A stretch of DNA of 64,000 nt, taken from contig VZSE01002186.1 in assembly GCA_013398275.1 (NCBI GenBank), positions 789,498-853,497 on the forward strand, written 5' to 3'. This document shows, one piece after another, positions 55,801 through 60,809 of the stretch (within the stretch, counting starts at the first letter, position 1; each line of letters begins with the position of its first letter). Source of the stretch: Promerops cafer (lineage: Eukaryota > Chordata > Aves > Passeriformes > Nectariniidae). The position numbers were made by a program, and so were the translations under genes. The notes under the pieces were generated by a model. The model worked only from the letters and a program-made list of their open reading frames with translations, ran no database searches and was not told where the DNA came from.

Positions 55801-56655
55801 TAATAATAGAATTAAAAACCACAAATTCTCAGTAAAAATATTTAGAACGTGATACATAGGGGCAGGAGATTTATCCAGTGAACAAAACATTTGTGGAGCA
55901 TTTCATCAAAAGGCTTCAGTCAGCAATGGTATTACATGTGCTCATTGTGGAGTCACCTAAATGTGTAAGATTCTCTGCAGTCTAAGTATGGTTTTGACCC
56001 ATGATCAGACTTAGGCCATATTCTGATTGTCCTTCAGAAGTAAATGCTGTAAGTTGAATTCCCTTCAAAGGCAAAAAAAATTCCTTGTATTCTCAAACAC
56101 TTTCTTATTTCAGATGCATGGCACACCTGAGATACCTTTAAAACTTAATTTGATAAAGCAAATCATTAAAATGAGGAGTATTTTGCATCTTATCTAGTGA
56201 TACTTATTCCAAGTCAAGTCTACGTTTTGAGAATTGTGACCTTCATTGCTTAAAATATGGAATCCTTGTGCATAAATATATTAATACCTCTCAAATATCA
56301 AGATTTTACACAGGAAAATAAATGTATACAAAATATTTACCAAAAATACACATTTAAAAATTGTTGCAGGGATAAAATGAGAGTGTATGAGCTCCCTACA
56401 GTGACTAAAAAAGCATGGGAGTCTTGATTCTGAACCTTTCTGATAGGGATGCACTTTTTTGTTTCAACAGGCCATCTTTCCAGTGAGAAGAATGGTGTTT
56501 GTTTCAGTGTACAGAATGGTGATGTGTGTCTCCATGACTTTTCAGGCAAACAACTTGTATTTCAAGACAAGGATGATACTGGCAGCCAACAAAGCCAAAT
56601 CTCGCTCAGAAGGACTTCAAAGAGAGGAAGCTTAAGTTCTATGGAGAAAATGTGA
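10683..56655 (+). CDS. ADGRG2: ADGRG2 (GPR64) adhesion GPCR, 27 coding exons, 1,319 residues
   Basis: This is an adhesion G-protein-coupled receptor of subfamily VIII on the cell surface. In mammals it is best known from epididymis and efferent ducts, where it acts in fluid handling through G proteins. The joined exons give one open frame with consistent phases. The order is signal peptide (1-39), pentraxin domain (~44-245), Ser/Thr micro-exons (246-310), Cys-containing segment (311-431), mucin-like stalk (431-658), GAIN domain (~660-917) with GPS cleavage at L910/T911, seven helices (~931-1193) and tail to 1319. TM1 to TM7 and the tail match mammalian ADGRG2 nearly residue for residue, including KIRRDYPSKILIQLC, YLALVKVFNTY, QRKTSIQDLRS and NGDVCLHDF. 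This separates it from ADGRG4 and ADGRG6. It is about 300 residues longer than the ~1,017-residue human protein, largely from the pentraxin exon. Additional alternative micro-exons may be missing from this model. Confidence 0.96.
14930..15290 (+). repeat. promoter-like segment, possible old solo LTR fragment
   Basis: A CCAAT box, a TATA-like CATAAAAGC about 35 bases later, and then an ATAAAT-type signal lie close together just before the CR1 element. That order resembles the U3-R part of an LTR. I could not find terminal TG/CA ends or a target duplication, so this is a weak call. Confidence 0.2.
15530..17020 (+). mobile_element. CR1 LINE, 5'-truncated and internally deleted
   Basis: From about 15585 the sequence matches CR1 ORF2: a stretch like LLDLLFVNREGLVGDV with frameshifts, then the region reading like YKYISNKR...DEEKAEVLHAFF near 16050-16180. 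Near 16190-16260 it jumps to the CR1 3' part, so much of the reverse transcriptase is missing. It ends at ~17020 with the diagnostic GACTCGATGATCTTGGAGGT and ATTCTGTGATTCTAC tail. It is dead: frames are broken and short. The 5' boundary is approximate. Confidence 0.85.
17282..17899 (+). CDS. ADGRG2: ADGRG2 coding exon 2: complete pentraxin (PTX) domain (residues 40-245)
   Basis: The acceptor is at 17280-17281, the donor gtaagt at 17900, phases 1-1. The 206 residues form a pentraxin / laminin-G-like fold. FLVCVHLKL (C77) and WNQICIQW (C143) match the conserved disulfide pair of C-reactive protein (FTVC... and HxCxSW), and GELYLFRMWD matches the pentraxin VG(D/E)I..NMWD segment. Further cysteines are C56, C183, C218 and C245. 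Five N-glycosylation sequons lie at N102, N129, N158, N211 and N234. The acidic E-Q-D cluster that binds calcium in classical pentraxins is replaced by C-S-K, so calcium binding is unlikely. ADGRG4 and ADGRG6 carry such a domain; I recall none in human ADGRG2. Confidence 0.9.
18258..18263 (+). terminator. ADGRG2: possible intronic poly(A) signal after the pentraxin exon
   Basis: A canonical AATAAA lies 246 bases after the stop codon that ends the read-through frame of the pentraxin exon, and T/GT-containing sequence follows it. Use of this site would give a short mRNA for a secreted pentraxin-only protein. AATAAA also occurs often by chance in AT-rich introns. Confidence 0.25.
27030..28630. 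other. GC-richer block of unknown nature, possibly an old repeat
   Basis: About 1.6 kb inside intron 3 is visibly richer in GC than its surroundings and has open stretches of 90-135 codons on both strands (for example 27222-27557 on minus, 27820-28110 and 28461-28859 on plus). None has a family I recognise and none has splice sites that fit ADGRG2. A degraded interspersed repeat, perhaps a CR1 5' part, is the most likely explanation. Confidence 0.3.
29075..29113 (+). CDS. ADGRG2: ADGRG2 coding exon 3: micro-exon (residues 246-258)
   Basis: 39 nt, acceptor gcag at 29071-29074, donor gtatgt at 29114, phases 1-1. It encodes VETTATLPSRKIT. It is the first of five consecutive symmetric micro-exons rich in Ser/Thr between the pentraxin domain and the Cys-containing segment. 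Skipping it would keep the frame. Confidence 0.8.
30471..30503 (+). CDS. ADGRG2: ADGRG2 coding exon 4: micro-exon (11 codons)
   Basis: 33 nt, acceptor acag at 30467-30470, donor gtaaga at 30504, phases 1-1. It encodes DSEESAATTIS. It is acidic and Ser/Thr-rich, and skippable without a frameshift. Confidence 0.8.
30871..30887. repeat. short (AC)n microsatellite
   Basis: A 17-base pure AC run preceded by a near-perfect acaca, in the intron after coding exon 4. No function is implied. Confidence 0.95.
32067..32099 (+). CDS. ADGRG2: ADGRG2 coding exon 5: micro-exon (11 codons)
   Basis: 33 nt, acceptor ttcag at 32062-32066, donor gtgaga at 32100, phases 1-1. It encodes DMSSEETTQST, close in composition and length to the preceding micro-exon, which suggests possible descent by duplication. 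Confidence 0.8.
33009..33050 (+). CDS. ADGRG2: ADGRG2 coding exon 6: micro-exon (14 codons)
   Basis: 42 nt, preceded by a T tract and aacag, donor gtagga at 33051, phases 1-1. It encodes EALTTTDYHSTITP. It is Thr-rich, so likely O-glycosylated. Confidence 0.8.
33932..33995 (-). repeat. CR1 LINE 3' end fragment, reverse orientation
   Basis: GGGTCATAAAATTG, then AAGGTTGGAAAAGACCTCTA and AATCAAGTCCAACCATC, is the reverse complement of the CR1 3' end. It is a short intronic remnant with approximate boundaries. Confidence 0.7.
34985..35032 (+). CDS. ADGRG2: ADGRG2 coding exon 7: Cys-pair micro-exon (residues 295-310)
   Basis: 48 nt, acceptor tatag, donor gttagt at 35033, phases 1-1. It encodes AGETIVCNVTRACNYS with cysteines C301 and C307 and the sequons NVT and NYS. 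It aligns with the human segment NICNLSSICNDS, which supports the reconstruction and anchors the micro-exon series to ADGRG2. Confidence 0.88.
35605..35672 (+). CDS. ADGRG2: ADGRG2 coding exon 8 (residues 311-333)
   Basis: 68 nt, acceptor tttag, donor gtaagt at 35673. It enters in phase 1 and leaves in phase 0. It encodes VFYVGKVKLRASEE..., corresponding to human FFRGEIMFQYDKES, the start of a beta-rich segment upstream of the stalk. Confidence 0.85.
37256..37329 (+). CDS. ADGRG2: ADGRG2 coding exon 9 (residues 334-358)
   Basis: 74 nt, acceptor taacag, donor gtaagt at 37330, phase 0 to 2. It encodes INNITTHNQVKKLIGIP.... The sequon NIT is near its start. It corresponds to the human region around HITNGTLTGVLSLSEL. 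Confidence 0.82.
38146..38185 (+). CDS. ADGRG2: ADGRG2 coding exon 10 (residues 358-371)
   Basis: 40 nt, acceptor aaag, donor gtaaga at 38186, phase 2 to 0. It encodes (S)ISEFNKTLRAVSE, aligning with human RSELNKTLQTLSE. The sequon NKT is shared. This short exon is convincing because of that alignment. Confidence 0.9.
38319..38353 (+). CDS. ADGRG2: ADGRG2 coding exon 11 (residues 372-383)
   Basis: 35 nt, acceptor ttacag, donor gtttgt at 38354 (a weaker donor), phase 0 to 2. It encodes SSVMECSAENQ, matching human TYFIMCATAEAQ in spacing of the Met-x-Cys and acidic residues. Confidence 0.85.
39691..39773 (+). CDS. ADGRG2: ADGRG2 coding exon 12 (residues 383-411)
   Basis: 83 nt, acceptor ttatag, donor gtaagt at 39774, phase 2 to 1. 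It encodes STHCNFIMKLAERENISTLTEK..., aligning with human STLNCTFTIKLNNTMN. The cysteine likely pairs with others in this segment. Confidence 0.88.
40418..40478 (+). CDS. ADGRG2: ADGRG2 coding exon 13: hidden exon with Cys-Cys-Cys motif (residues 411-431)
   Basis: 61 nt, acceptor ctcag at 40413-40417, donor gtaagt at 40479. It enters in phase 1 and leaves in phase 2. It is too short to stand out as an ORF. It was found because exon 12 ends in phase 1 while the stalk exon needs phase 2. It encodes DQCCCSSLKYCSLTAEELQM, matching human EHCCCSVRIPCPSSPEEL, which confirms it. It is followed by a 41-nt pure pyrimidine tract at 40610-40650 in the intron. Confidence 0.92.
40610..40650 (+). repeat. 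uninterrupted polypyrimidine tract, intronic
   Basis: 41 consecutive C/T bases with CCCT/CTTT-like repeats between coding exons 13 and 14, then a further T-rich run to ~40675. It is not directly at the acceptor (40965), so it is not the main splice tract of exon 14. It could form triplex DNA or bind polypyrimidine-tract proteins. Confidence 0.85.
40966..41645 (+). CDS. ADGRG2: ADGRG2 coding exon 14: mucin-like Ser/Thr/Pro stalk (residues 431-658)
   Basis: 680 nt, acceptor ttacag at 40960-40965, donor gtaaat at 41646, phase 2 to 1. About 227 residues are dominated by Ser, Thr and Pro with no cysteine, for example LSTSPLTSPLSENSMPSTS and VPLTPFTISLTPTVSP. This is typical of an O-glycosylated stalk holding the N-terminal domains away from the membrane. 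The human counterpart is a shorter Pro/Ser-rich stretch with little alignable sequence, as expected for a fast-evolving mucin-like region. The coding strand is C/T-rich and G-poor, which leaves open antisense frames. Confidence 0.92.
41740..42560 (+). mobile_element. CR1 LINE, 5'-truncated
   Basis: It lies in the intron right after the stalk exon. It matches the CR1 3' part (GCTGAACATGAGCCAGGTGT, GTGGCCAGCAGGACCAGG, GAGCGAGTCCAGAGAAGGGC) and ends in GGACTTGATGATCTTAGAGG plus a GATTCTTTGATTCTATTCTG tail at ~42560. It has the same 3' end type as the copy at 15.5-17.0 kb but is an independent insertion. Open stretches inside are decayed. Confidence 0.88.
43185..43383 (+). CDS. ADGRG2: ADGRG2 coding exon 15: start of GAIN domain (residues 658-724)
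   Basis: 199 nt, acceptor acag at 43181-43184, donor gtaagt at 43384, phase 1 to 2. It encodes the helical GAIN subdomain A start, with AEQIVSKIENDLAAGKIEP corresponding to human LENQVLQMEKALSLGSLEP, then the MVSEVSSIL helix. Confidence 0.92.
43703..43859 (+). CDS. ADGRG2: ADGRG2 coding exon 16: GAIN domain (residues 724-776)
   Basis: 157 nt, acceptor aacag at 43698-43702, phase 2 to 0. It encodes RIIKLVDYIGLKLNLS...SPSLALAVVKTN...FAVQDSADLQ, aligning with human LLKVVDDIGLQLNFS...SPSLALAVIRVN. The donor is CAG|gttaca, weaker than its neighbours. Read-through would add 14 residues and stop, giving a soluble ectodomain. Confidence 0.93.
44803..45063. mobile_element. probable non-autonomous hAT-like MITE with 8-bp target duplication
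   Basis: A 261-bp unit begins CAGTGATCTCTAAAGTG and ends CACTTGGAGTGCACTG; the ends are imperfect inverted repeats with perfect CAGTG/CACTG tips. It is flanked by GTCTACAC (44795-44802) and GTCTAAAC (45064-45071), an 8-bp duplication with one mismatch, the length hAT transposases make. The AT-rich interior has no coding capacity. The family is not identified. Confidence 0.7.
45928..46077 (+). CDS. ADGRG2: ADGRG2 coding exon 17: GAIN domain (residues 777-826)
   Basis: 150 nt, acceptor ttcag, donor gtattt at 46078, phases 0-0. It encodes ISLGVQTIQNLNNLGSITLPSSLLKNL...LASRIIFNFF..., matching human SIGTITLPSSLMNNL and LASRVQFNFF in the GAIN core. Confidence 0.94.
46300..46422 (+). CDS. ADGRG2: ADGRG2 coding exon 18: GAIN domain (residues 827-867)
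   Basis: 123 nt, acceptor ccag at 46296-46299, donor gtaaaa at 46423, phases 0-0. It encodes DLSLKNASLISSVISSSVANLTIRNL..., matching human SLISYVISSSVANLTVRNL. It carries several N-glycosylation sequons (NAS, NLT, NVT). Confidence 0.94.
47562..47607 (+). CDS. ADGRG2: ADGRG2 coding exon 19: first GPS cysteine (residues 868-882)
   Basis: 46 nt, acceptor aacag at 47557-47561, donor gtaagt at 47608, phase 0 to 1. It encodes DNSTVRCVFWDFNRN, matching human VRCVFWDLGRN. It holds the first conserved GPS cysteine and the CVFWD core. Confidence 0.93.
47713..47816 (+). CDS. ADGRG2: ADGRG2 coding exon 20: GPS motif and cleavage site (residues 883-917)
   Basis: 104 nt, acceptor gacag at 47708-47712, donor gtaatt at 47817, phase 1 to 0. 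It encodes GGHGGWSYEGC...VCSCNHLTSFAVLM. It has all remaining GPS hallmarks: the Trp, the Cys triplet and the H909-L910-T911 catalytic site. Self-cleavage would occur between L910 and T911, leaving TSFAVLM as the start of the tethered agonist. The human agonist starts TSFGVLL, so two positions differ. Confidence 0.96.
48151..48245 (-). repeat. CR1 LINE 3' end fragment, reverse orientation
   Basis: TAGGGTCATAGAATTATAAA, then AAGTTGGAAGGGACCCATAA and GGATCATGCAGTCC, is the reverse complement of the CR1 3' end. It sits in the intron between the GPS exon and the TM1 exon. Confidence 0.8.
48421..48545 (+). CDS. ADGRG2: ADGRG2 coding exon 21: tethered agonist remainder and TM1 (residues 918-959)
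   Basis: 125 nt, acceptor tttag at 48416-48420, donor gtgagt at 48546, phase 0 to 2. It encodes DLYGNTPLNPTQELV and the first helix, LTFISYIGCGLSAIFLSVTL, almost identical to human. The linker before TM1 is the variable part. Confidence 0.95.
49308..49576 (+). CDS. ADGRG2: ADGRG2 coding exon 22: ICL1 to TM4 start (residues 959-1049)
   Basis: 269 nt, acceptor tttag at 49303-49307, donor gtatgt at 49577, phase 2 to 1. It encodes KIRRDYPSKILIQLC, TM2, C999 at the top of TM3 (partner of C1083 in ECL2), TM3 with YFLLVSFTWMGLEAFHMYLA and ICL2 VFNTYVRKYIL. It is near-identical to mammalian ADGRG2. Confidence 0.97.
50262..50361 (+). CDS. ADGRG2: ADGRG2 coding exon 23: TM4 and ECL2 (residues 1049-1082)
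   Basis: 100 nt, acceptor tttag at 50257-50261, donor gtgagt at 50362, phase 1 to 2. It encodes GLPAVVVSIVLAVSPDNYGL and an ECL2 reading ITTGKVSINGPDEF. The helix is conserved; the loop differs from human GSYGKFPNGSPDDF. Confidence 0.95.
50675..50949 (+). CDS. ADGRG2: ADGRG2 coding exon 24: ECL2 Cys, TM5, ICL3, TM6, TM7 start (residues 1082-1174)
   Basis: 275 nt, acceptor ctag at 50671-50674, donor gtaagt at 50950, phase 2 to 1. It contains C1083-W of ECL2, TM5, LCRIKKKKQLGAQRKTSIQD and TM6 with the conserved TWGFAFF (W1151). After FAFF the sequence is TVNEVFTYLF where human has AWGPVNVTFMYLF, three residues longer, so the TM6/ECL3 turn is shortened. Confidence 0.96.
52467..52568 (+). CDS. 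ADGRG2: ADGRG2 coding exon 25: TM7 end and proximal tail (residues 1174-1208)
   Basis: 102 nt, acceptor gcag at 52463-52466, donor gtaaat at 52569, phase 1 to 1. It encodes GFFIFIFYCVTKENVRKQWR then RYLCCGKFRLAENS. The membrane-proximal Cys pair is a likely palmitoylation site by analogy. It is almost identical to human. Confidence 0.96.
53313..53465 (+). CDS. ADGRG2: ADGRG2 coding exon 26: Ser/Asn-rich cytoplasmic tail (residues 1208-1259)
   Basis: 153 nt, acceptor tttag at 53308-53312, donor gtaagt at 53466, phase 1 to 1. It encodes DWSRTATNGLKKQTVNQGVS, then a Ser/Asn/Thr run matching the human tail. The many serines are candidate phosphorylation and arrestin-recruitment sites (inference). 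Confidence 0.95.
56471..56655 (+). CDS. ADGRG2: ADGRG2 coding exon 27: C-terminal tail and stop (residues 1259-1319)
   Basis: 185 nt including TGA at 56653-56655, acceptor aacag at 56466-56470, entering in phase 1. It encodes KNGVCFSVQNGDVCLHDFSG and ends LRRTSKRGSLSSMEKM, where human ends LRRTSKRGSLHFIEQM. The RRTS and KRGS motifs are basophilic-kinase-like sites. Confidence 0.96.
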
Positions 56656-57472
56656 TTTCCTTTTAAAGGACATTGTTTTACAACAGCACATTGTTTTACA
56701 GTGTGAAGTAGAGTTTTACTTTAGCAGTTTTACATAATGTGAGCAGACCAAGAACTGGTTTTATTTAATATATGGTACTGAAACTTCAAGGCAGCCATGC
56801 AATGGATTGTCAAGGACAATTATTTAAAAAATACAAGAAAAGGTACCTACTATTTTGACAAGGTCTTAGATTTCAGATTACAGCTGGCACACTTTAATTT
56901 TGTTTCTTCATCAGAGTGGGATTTTTGAGGTTTTTTTAAAATTAAACAAAAGTTTTATTTAGACTTTTTCATTACAATTAAGTTTATCTGGATATAATGC
57001 TTAGTAGTATTGTATAAATGTAGAAAGTTACAACTTGTGCATACAAGACTATGTTAACTTTAAAAATGTTAGCTACACTGTCTTCAACTTTTTGTACGTT
57101 TTAGTAGCAAACTCTGCAGTGATGTACATAAGCAGAAAATATCAACCTTTAAGCATCTCAATGATACTTTTATATTTATTTCTTGTAATATAAATTTAAA
57201 TATACATATGTATAGAAAAATAATTGGTATTTTGTTTGTAACTTTTATTATAAGTTTGCATTTTTCTTTAGTTAAATAACTTTAATATAGAATGCTACAA
57301 AAGTTAATTTGTCCAGTAAGTGGATCACTTACAGTGGTTTGAATATATTCACTGGATGCAGAACTGTAAATAACAAACACAATTGGTCTTGAACCTTTAG
57401 CTACCTTTTAGTACACCATAGAGGGATAGAAAATGGGTATAATTCAAGTAGAGTGCCATGAATGGAATATTA

Positions 57473-57478
57473 AATAAA
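57473..57478 (+). terminator. ADGRG2: proximal poly(A) signal AATAAA
   Basis: A canonical hexamer 818 bases after the stop codon. It could give a shorter 3' UTR; usage is unknown. Confidence 0.45.
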
Positions 57479-58539
57479 GTAGTCAGTAGGTTATTAAGTA
57501 CAACTAAGTTGTATTGGTGACTTGAGTGAACTCCTCATCTTTTGCCATTAATTTCACCAGGGTCAGTATTTATATTGAGTGGTGAGACACTGCCATTTCT
57601 CATTTGCAATGATGAAAGTCGAGAGGTTTGGGGTGGGGGGGAGGAAGTTGAAGAAAAAATAGGAATAATAAATGACAGCTGCTACATTTAGTAGCTGAGA
57701 AATTGTTTCATTGAATGGTTGTTTTTTAAGGGGTAGCTCTTGAGCTATTCTAATGAGTATTTCTGCTTGTGCTTTGGCTCTTGGTTGGCAAACCAAATAC
57801 TGAGGTGCAAGCTCAGTAATTGCCGAAGCAAAATTTCATTCCTCTTGTGATATTTACCTGAAAAAAAAATGGATTTTGGCTCTTCATGTAAAACAGCTGA
57901 AAGTCCATACAACATTGTGAAGATTCCTCCTGAACAGAAATTGGCCTAAGCCCTGGTCTTACCTCTTCTTCCTCACACATGTGAAGCTGTGGCCTCTGCT
58001 TTTTCAACTTGCATTCTTGGGCAAAAGTTGGATGCTCCCAAAGCAAACTAGGACAAACTGGTGCCAGACTGCAGAGTACCAGGCCCTGTAAAGAGGGCTG
58101 CATGAAGCAGGTGCATGCTGATGGGGAGCAAGGGCTTTGCTTTCGCGGTGGGGAGGGCTCAGTGGGGCACCCTGAAAACACTCTCCTCAGCAAAAAGCAT
58201 GAGTTACATGCCTCTTATCGGGGGCTGTTGGAGTTAGCAATTGAACCTCTTCAGTACTCAAACCCCATTGGGGTTCTGTGGGCAACACATGGGTTCTTCC
58301 AGTTCTTTCAGTCACTTACATCCAAGATTACTCTGACTATGCTTTTAAGATGAGAATTTAAAGTATTTGTTGTGTTTAGCCACAGGGTTTTAGCTGCATG
58401 TTGGTAAAAGCCCATCCTGGAATGCTAGTAGCTGGAATACATTTCTGTGCATGCTTTAACTATTTGGCTAATTGCCTTTGCAATGTTTCTTGTAAATTTA
58501 TTTAATGTTCTTATATTTATATTTTCAACTGTAAAAAAA

Positions 58540-58545
58540 AATAAA
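58540..58545 (+). terminator. ADGRG2: distal poly(A) signal AATAAA, likely ADGRG2 3' end
   Basis: The hexamer is embedded in an A-rich run after a U-rich segment, about 1.9 kb after the stop codon, with T-rich sequence downstream (CTTTGTCTTTTAG). No better signal is seen before the CpG-rich block at 59.2 kb. Confidence 0.55.
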
Positions 58546-59642
58546 TTTGCAGCAAGTACAACACAAAATATATAAACTTTGTCTTTTAGATAAATGTGTC
58601 ATTAATACTGGGCTGCATTACAATTCTTCAGATTACAGGATCAACAGTACATCACCACTTGGAGAAAAAGCTGACACAGCTTTTGCATTTATTGTCTGCT
58701 ACATATTTGACCTTGCATAGTTCTGACAGATCTGGATTTTAGCTGAAAACACCCTGATGTAAGTTAGTCCAGTCAATGCCTGCCCTCAAGTCTCCTGAAG
58801 CTCTCCCACAGGAATGCTGTAAGCAAAATCTCATAGCTGAGTTTGGCTTCAGTAATTAAATTCCCTATGAATACACATATTCCACTGACCTGCTTGGAGT
58901 CTTCTTTTTATTTTTGCACACTAAAATATGCTAGGGTTATTGAAATAATTTTTATTTTATATATTCCTAGGGCAGTTTTTTCTGACTCTGCCACCTAATA
59001 GCACACACTTATTGTAGTAAAAGTTTGCACTTACACCAGCATAATATTTTAGCATAGTATTTTAGCTCATCCTCAAACTAGCTGAAAATGTGTTTTTACA
59101 TTGGGTGTTACAGTATCCTTTTGGTACTTGGTCTCTCGGACTTTGTTTAGCCAGGACATCCAGAGCTCGGGGAAAGCTGCAACACCTGCCCACAGCATAA
59201 AGTAAAATTCTGTGCGTTAGTTCGTGACTGCAAAGCTAACTCGGGGGATCTGTAAGGAGGTTTTAAGCTTAGTCAAAGACAGACAGCAACTTGCCGTGTA
59301 CAGCTGGCACCACCCTGCTCAGCAAACTTGGTCCCTAAGTGCGCTCTCTCTAAAAAGCAGTGCCCTGAAGGGGGAGGCTGCTGCGGAGTTCAGGGGAACA
59401 GTGAGCTGGTCCATGTTTTGGCACGGCGCAGATTTCACCGCACGGCTCTGGCAGAGGGAGATGATGAATCTCCGAGCTCTGTGCTCTTTACCGCTGTGCA
59501 GAACCTACAGAGGTGCTGTCCGACCGCCACCGAAGGAACGAACACTTCTGTGAAGGCTGTCTTCTCAACCACGACTGTCAATGAAGGAAGAACAGCAAGG
59601 AAAAGTTACAATGGTGACTCTGTTAATGCTACAATTTCACTT

Positions 59643-59658
59643 AAAAAAAAAAAAAAAA
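59643..59658. repeat. A16 homopolymer
   Basis: A pure run of 16 A followed within 20 bases by a second A run. It could be the tail of an old retrotransposed copy, but no source was recognised upstream. Confidence 0.9.
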
Positions 59659-59966
59659 GACAGCGGGAAAAAAAATTCTTTCCTAATTTTGAGTGAATAC
59701 TACACGCTCAGCTACTCTGCAACATCTGCTCCGTGCTTTCATTCGATCAGATCTCAAAACGGTGGGGATTTTTTTTAAGGCTGGGTGAAAGAAAAGCTTC
59801 CAACAAGTATTCTAGCATTGTCAGCTTTATTTTACGAACTTACGAAGAGGTTCTATAAAATCAACAGTATTTTTTACAAACGCAGCCGGGCTTTTGTCGC
59901 GCCAGGCGGCCCCTCCCGTGCTCGGTCCTTGTGCAGCGGCGTCCCGGCGGTGCCTGAGGGCGGAGG

Positions 59967-60152
59967 NNNNNNNNNNNNNNNNNNNNNNNNNNNNNNNNNN
60001 NNNNNNNNNNNNNNNNNNNNNNNNNNNNNNNNNNNNNNNNNNNNNNNNNNNNNNNNNNNNNNNNNNNNNNNNNNNNNNNNNNNNNNNNNNNNNNNNNNNN
60101 NNNNNNNNNNNNNNNNNNNNNNNNNNNNNNNNNNNNNNNNNNNNNNNNNNNN
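59967..60152. other. assembly gap (186 N)
   Basis: 186 undetermined bases within the CpG island. The right flank is an 11-bp GC-rich tandem repeat, which likely caused the gap. Any translation across it is meaningless. Confidence 1.
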
Positions 60153-60207
60153 GCCGGGGCCGTGCCGGGGCCGTGCCGGGGCCGTGCCGGGGCCGTGCTG
60201 GGGCCGT
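60153..60207. repeat. GC-rich 11-bp tandem repeat, five visible copies
   Basis: The unit GCCGGGGCCGT is repeated four times exactly, followed by one copy with a C-to-T change. It abuts the N gap, so the true array is probably longer. Confidence 0.95.
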
Positions 60208-60466
60208 GGGGCGGCTGCCGGGGCCGGGGGCTGCAGGAGGGACACGAACATCCCTACTCCGGCAGGCGCACGGCCTCCTGTCCCCATGTCCCGCCCCCGC
60301 TTGCGGAGCAGCGCGGGGAATGCTGAGGCGCTGCCGATCCTGGGGATGCTTGTATAAGTGCAGCTTGGAAATCGTGTGGAAAACACAGCGACTCTGAGCT
60401 TGTAATAATAGTATTGTGTGTACAATGTCTTCATGGACATATGATACACACTCACTCGTTGTGCAC

Positions 60467-60575
60467 ACTACATATATATATACACACTATAAATATACAC
60501 GCTATATATGTATGCATATATACACACACATATATATACACTATATTCCATGTATATGTATATATACGCACACAT
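60467..60575. repeat. degenerate (TA)n/(AC)n simple-repeat stretch
   Basis: Alternating purine-pyrimidine sequence of TATATA and ACACAC blocks over about 110 bases between two GC-rich parts of the island. Prone to length variation. Confidence 0.9.
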
Positions 60576-60809
60576 AGTAACAGCAGCATTACGTCCCGGT
60601 GACAGAAGAGCTCCGAGCAGGACTTTGTGCCGTGCCTGTCACCCAGCGCGGTGCGGATCCCTGTGTGCTGCCCGCAGCGCGTGGGTGCGGCGGGGCACGT
60701 CCCAGAGCTTCCAGTCTGTTCTCCCGCTGTCCGCACTGCTGAGGCTCTGGAGCGTCAGGCGGGGCTGCCTGCACAGGCGAGCAGCGAAAGAACGAAAATA
60801 AGTAGCGGG

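Larger units (their letters stand above)
56656..58565 (+). other. ADGRG2: 3' UTR of ADGRG2 (probable extent)
   Basis: AT-rich sequence after the stop with several ATTTA elements. A proximal AATAAA lies at 57473-57478 and a distal one at 58540-58545. The distal signal follows TTTATTTAATGTTCTTATAT and is the more convincing end. Extent is inferred from the signals only. Open stretches within this region (such as 57813-58193 on minus) have no recognisable family. Confidence 0.65.
59220..60800. promoter_or_regulatory. CpG-rich island, possible promoter of the next gene
   Basis: GC and CpG rise from about 59.2 kb, peak at 59.88-60.35 kb around an assembly gap, dip in an AT/AC-repeat stretch at 60.46-60.58 kb, and rise again at 60.59-60.80 kb. 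Such islands usually mark promoters. In human, PHKA2 lies just downstream of ADGRG2 in the same orientation, so it is a candidate neighbour, but I found no PHKA2 coding exon here. Direction is unknown. Confidence 0.5.

Noticed and set aside
17282..56655. Identity as ADGRG4 or ADGRG6 because of the pentraxin domain
   Set aside because: The 7TM region and the C-terminal tail match ADGRG2 almost residue for residue, the signal-peptide exon also aligns with ADGRG2, and there is no CUB domain (ADGRG6) or giant stalk (ADGRG4).
59224..59696. Two overlapping ORFs of 109 and 122 codons at the edge of the CpG island
   Set aside because: No family resemblance and no splice or start evidence; long ORFs are expected in GC-rich sequence.
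60276..60356. Short ATG-initiated frame starting MSRPRLRSS in the island as PHKA2 exon 1
   Set aside because: It stops after 23 codons and does not match the PHKA2 N-terminus beyond an Arg/Ser-rich start.
59785..60468. Long ORFs spanning the N gap
   Set aside because: Up to a third of their length is undetermined bases, so the reading frame is not real evidence.
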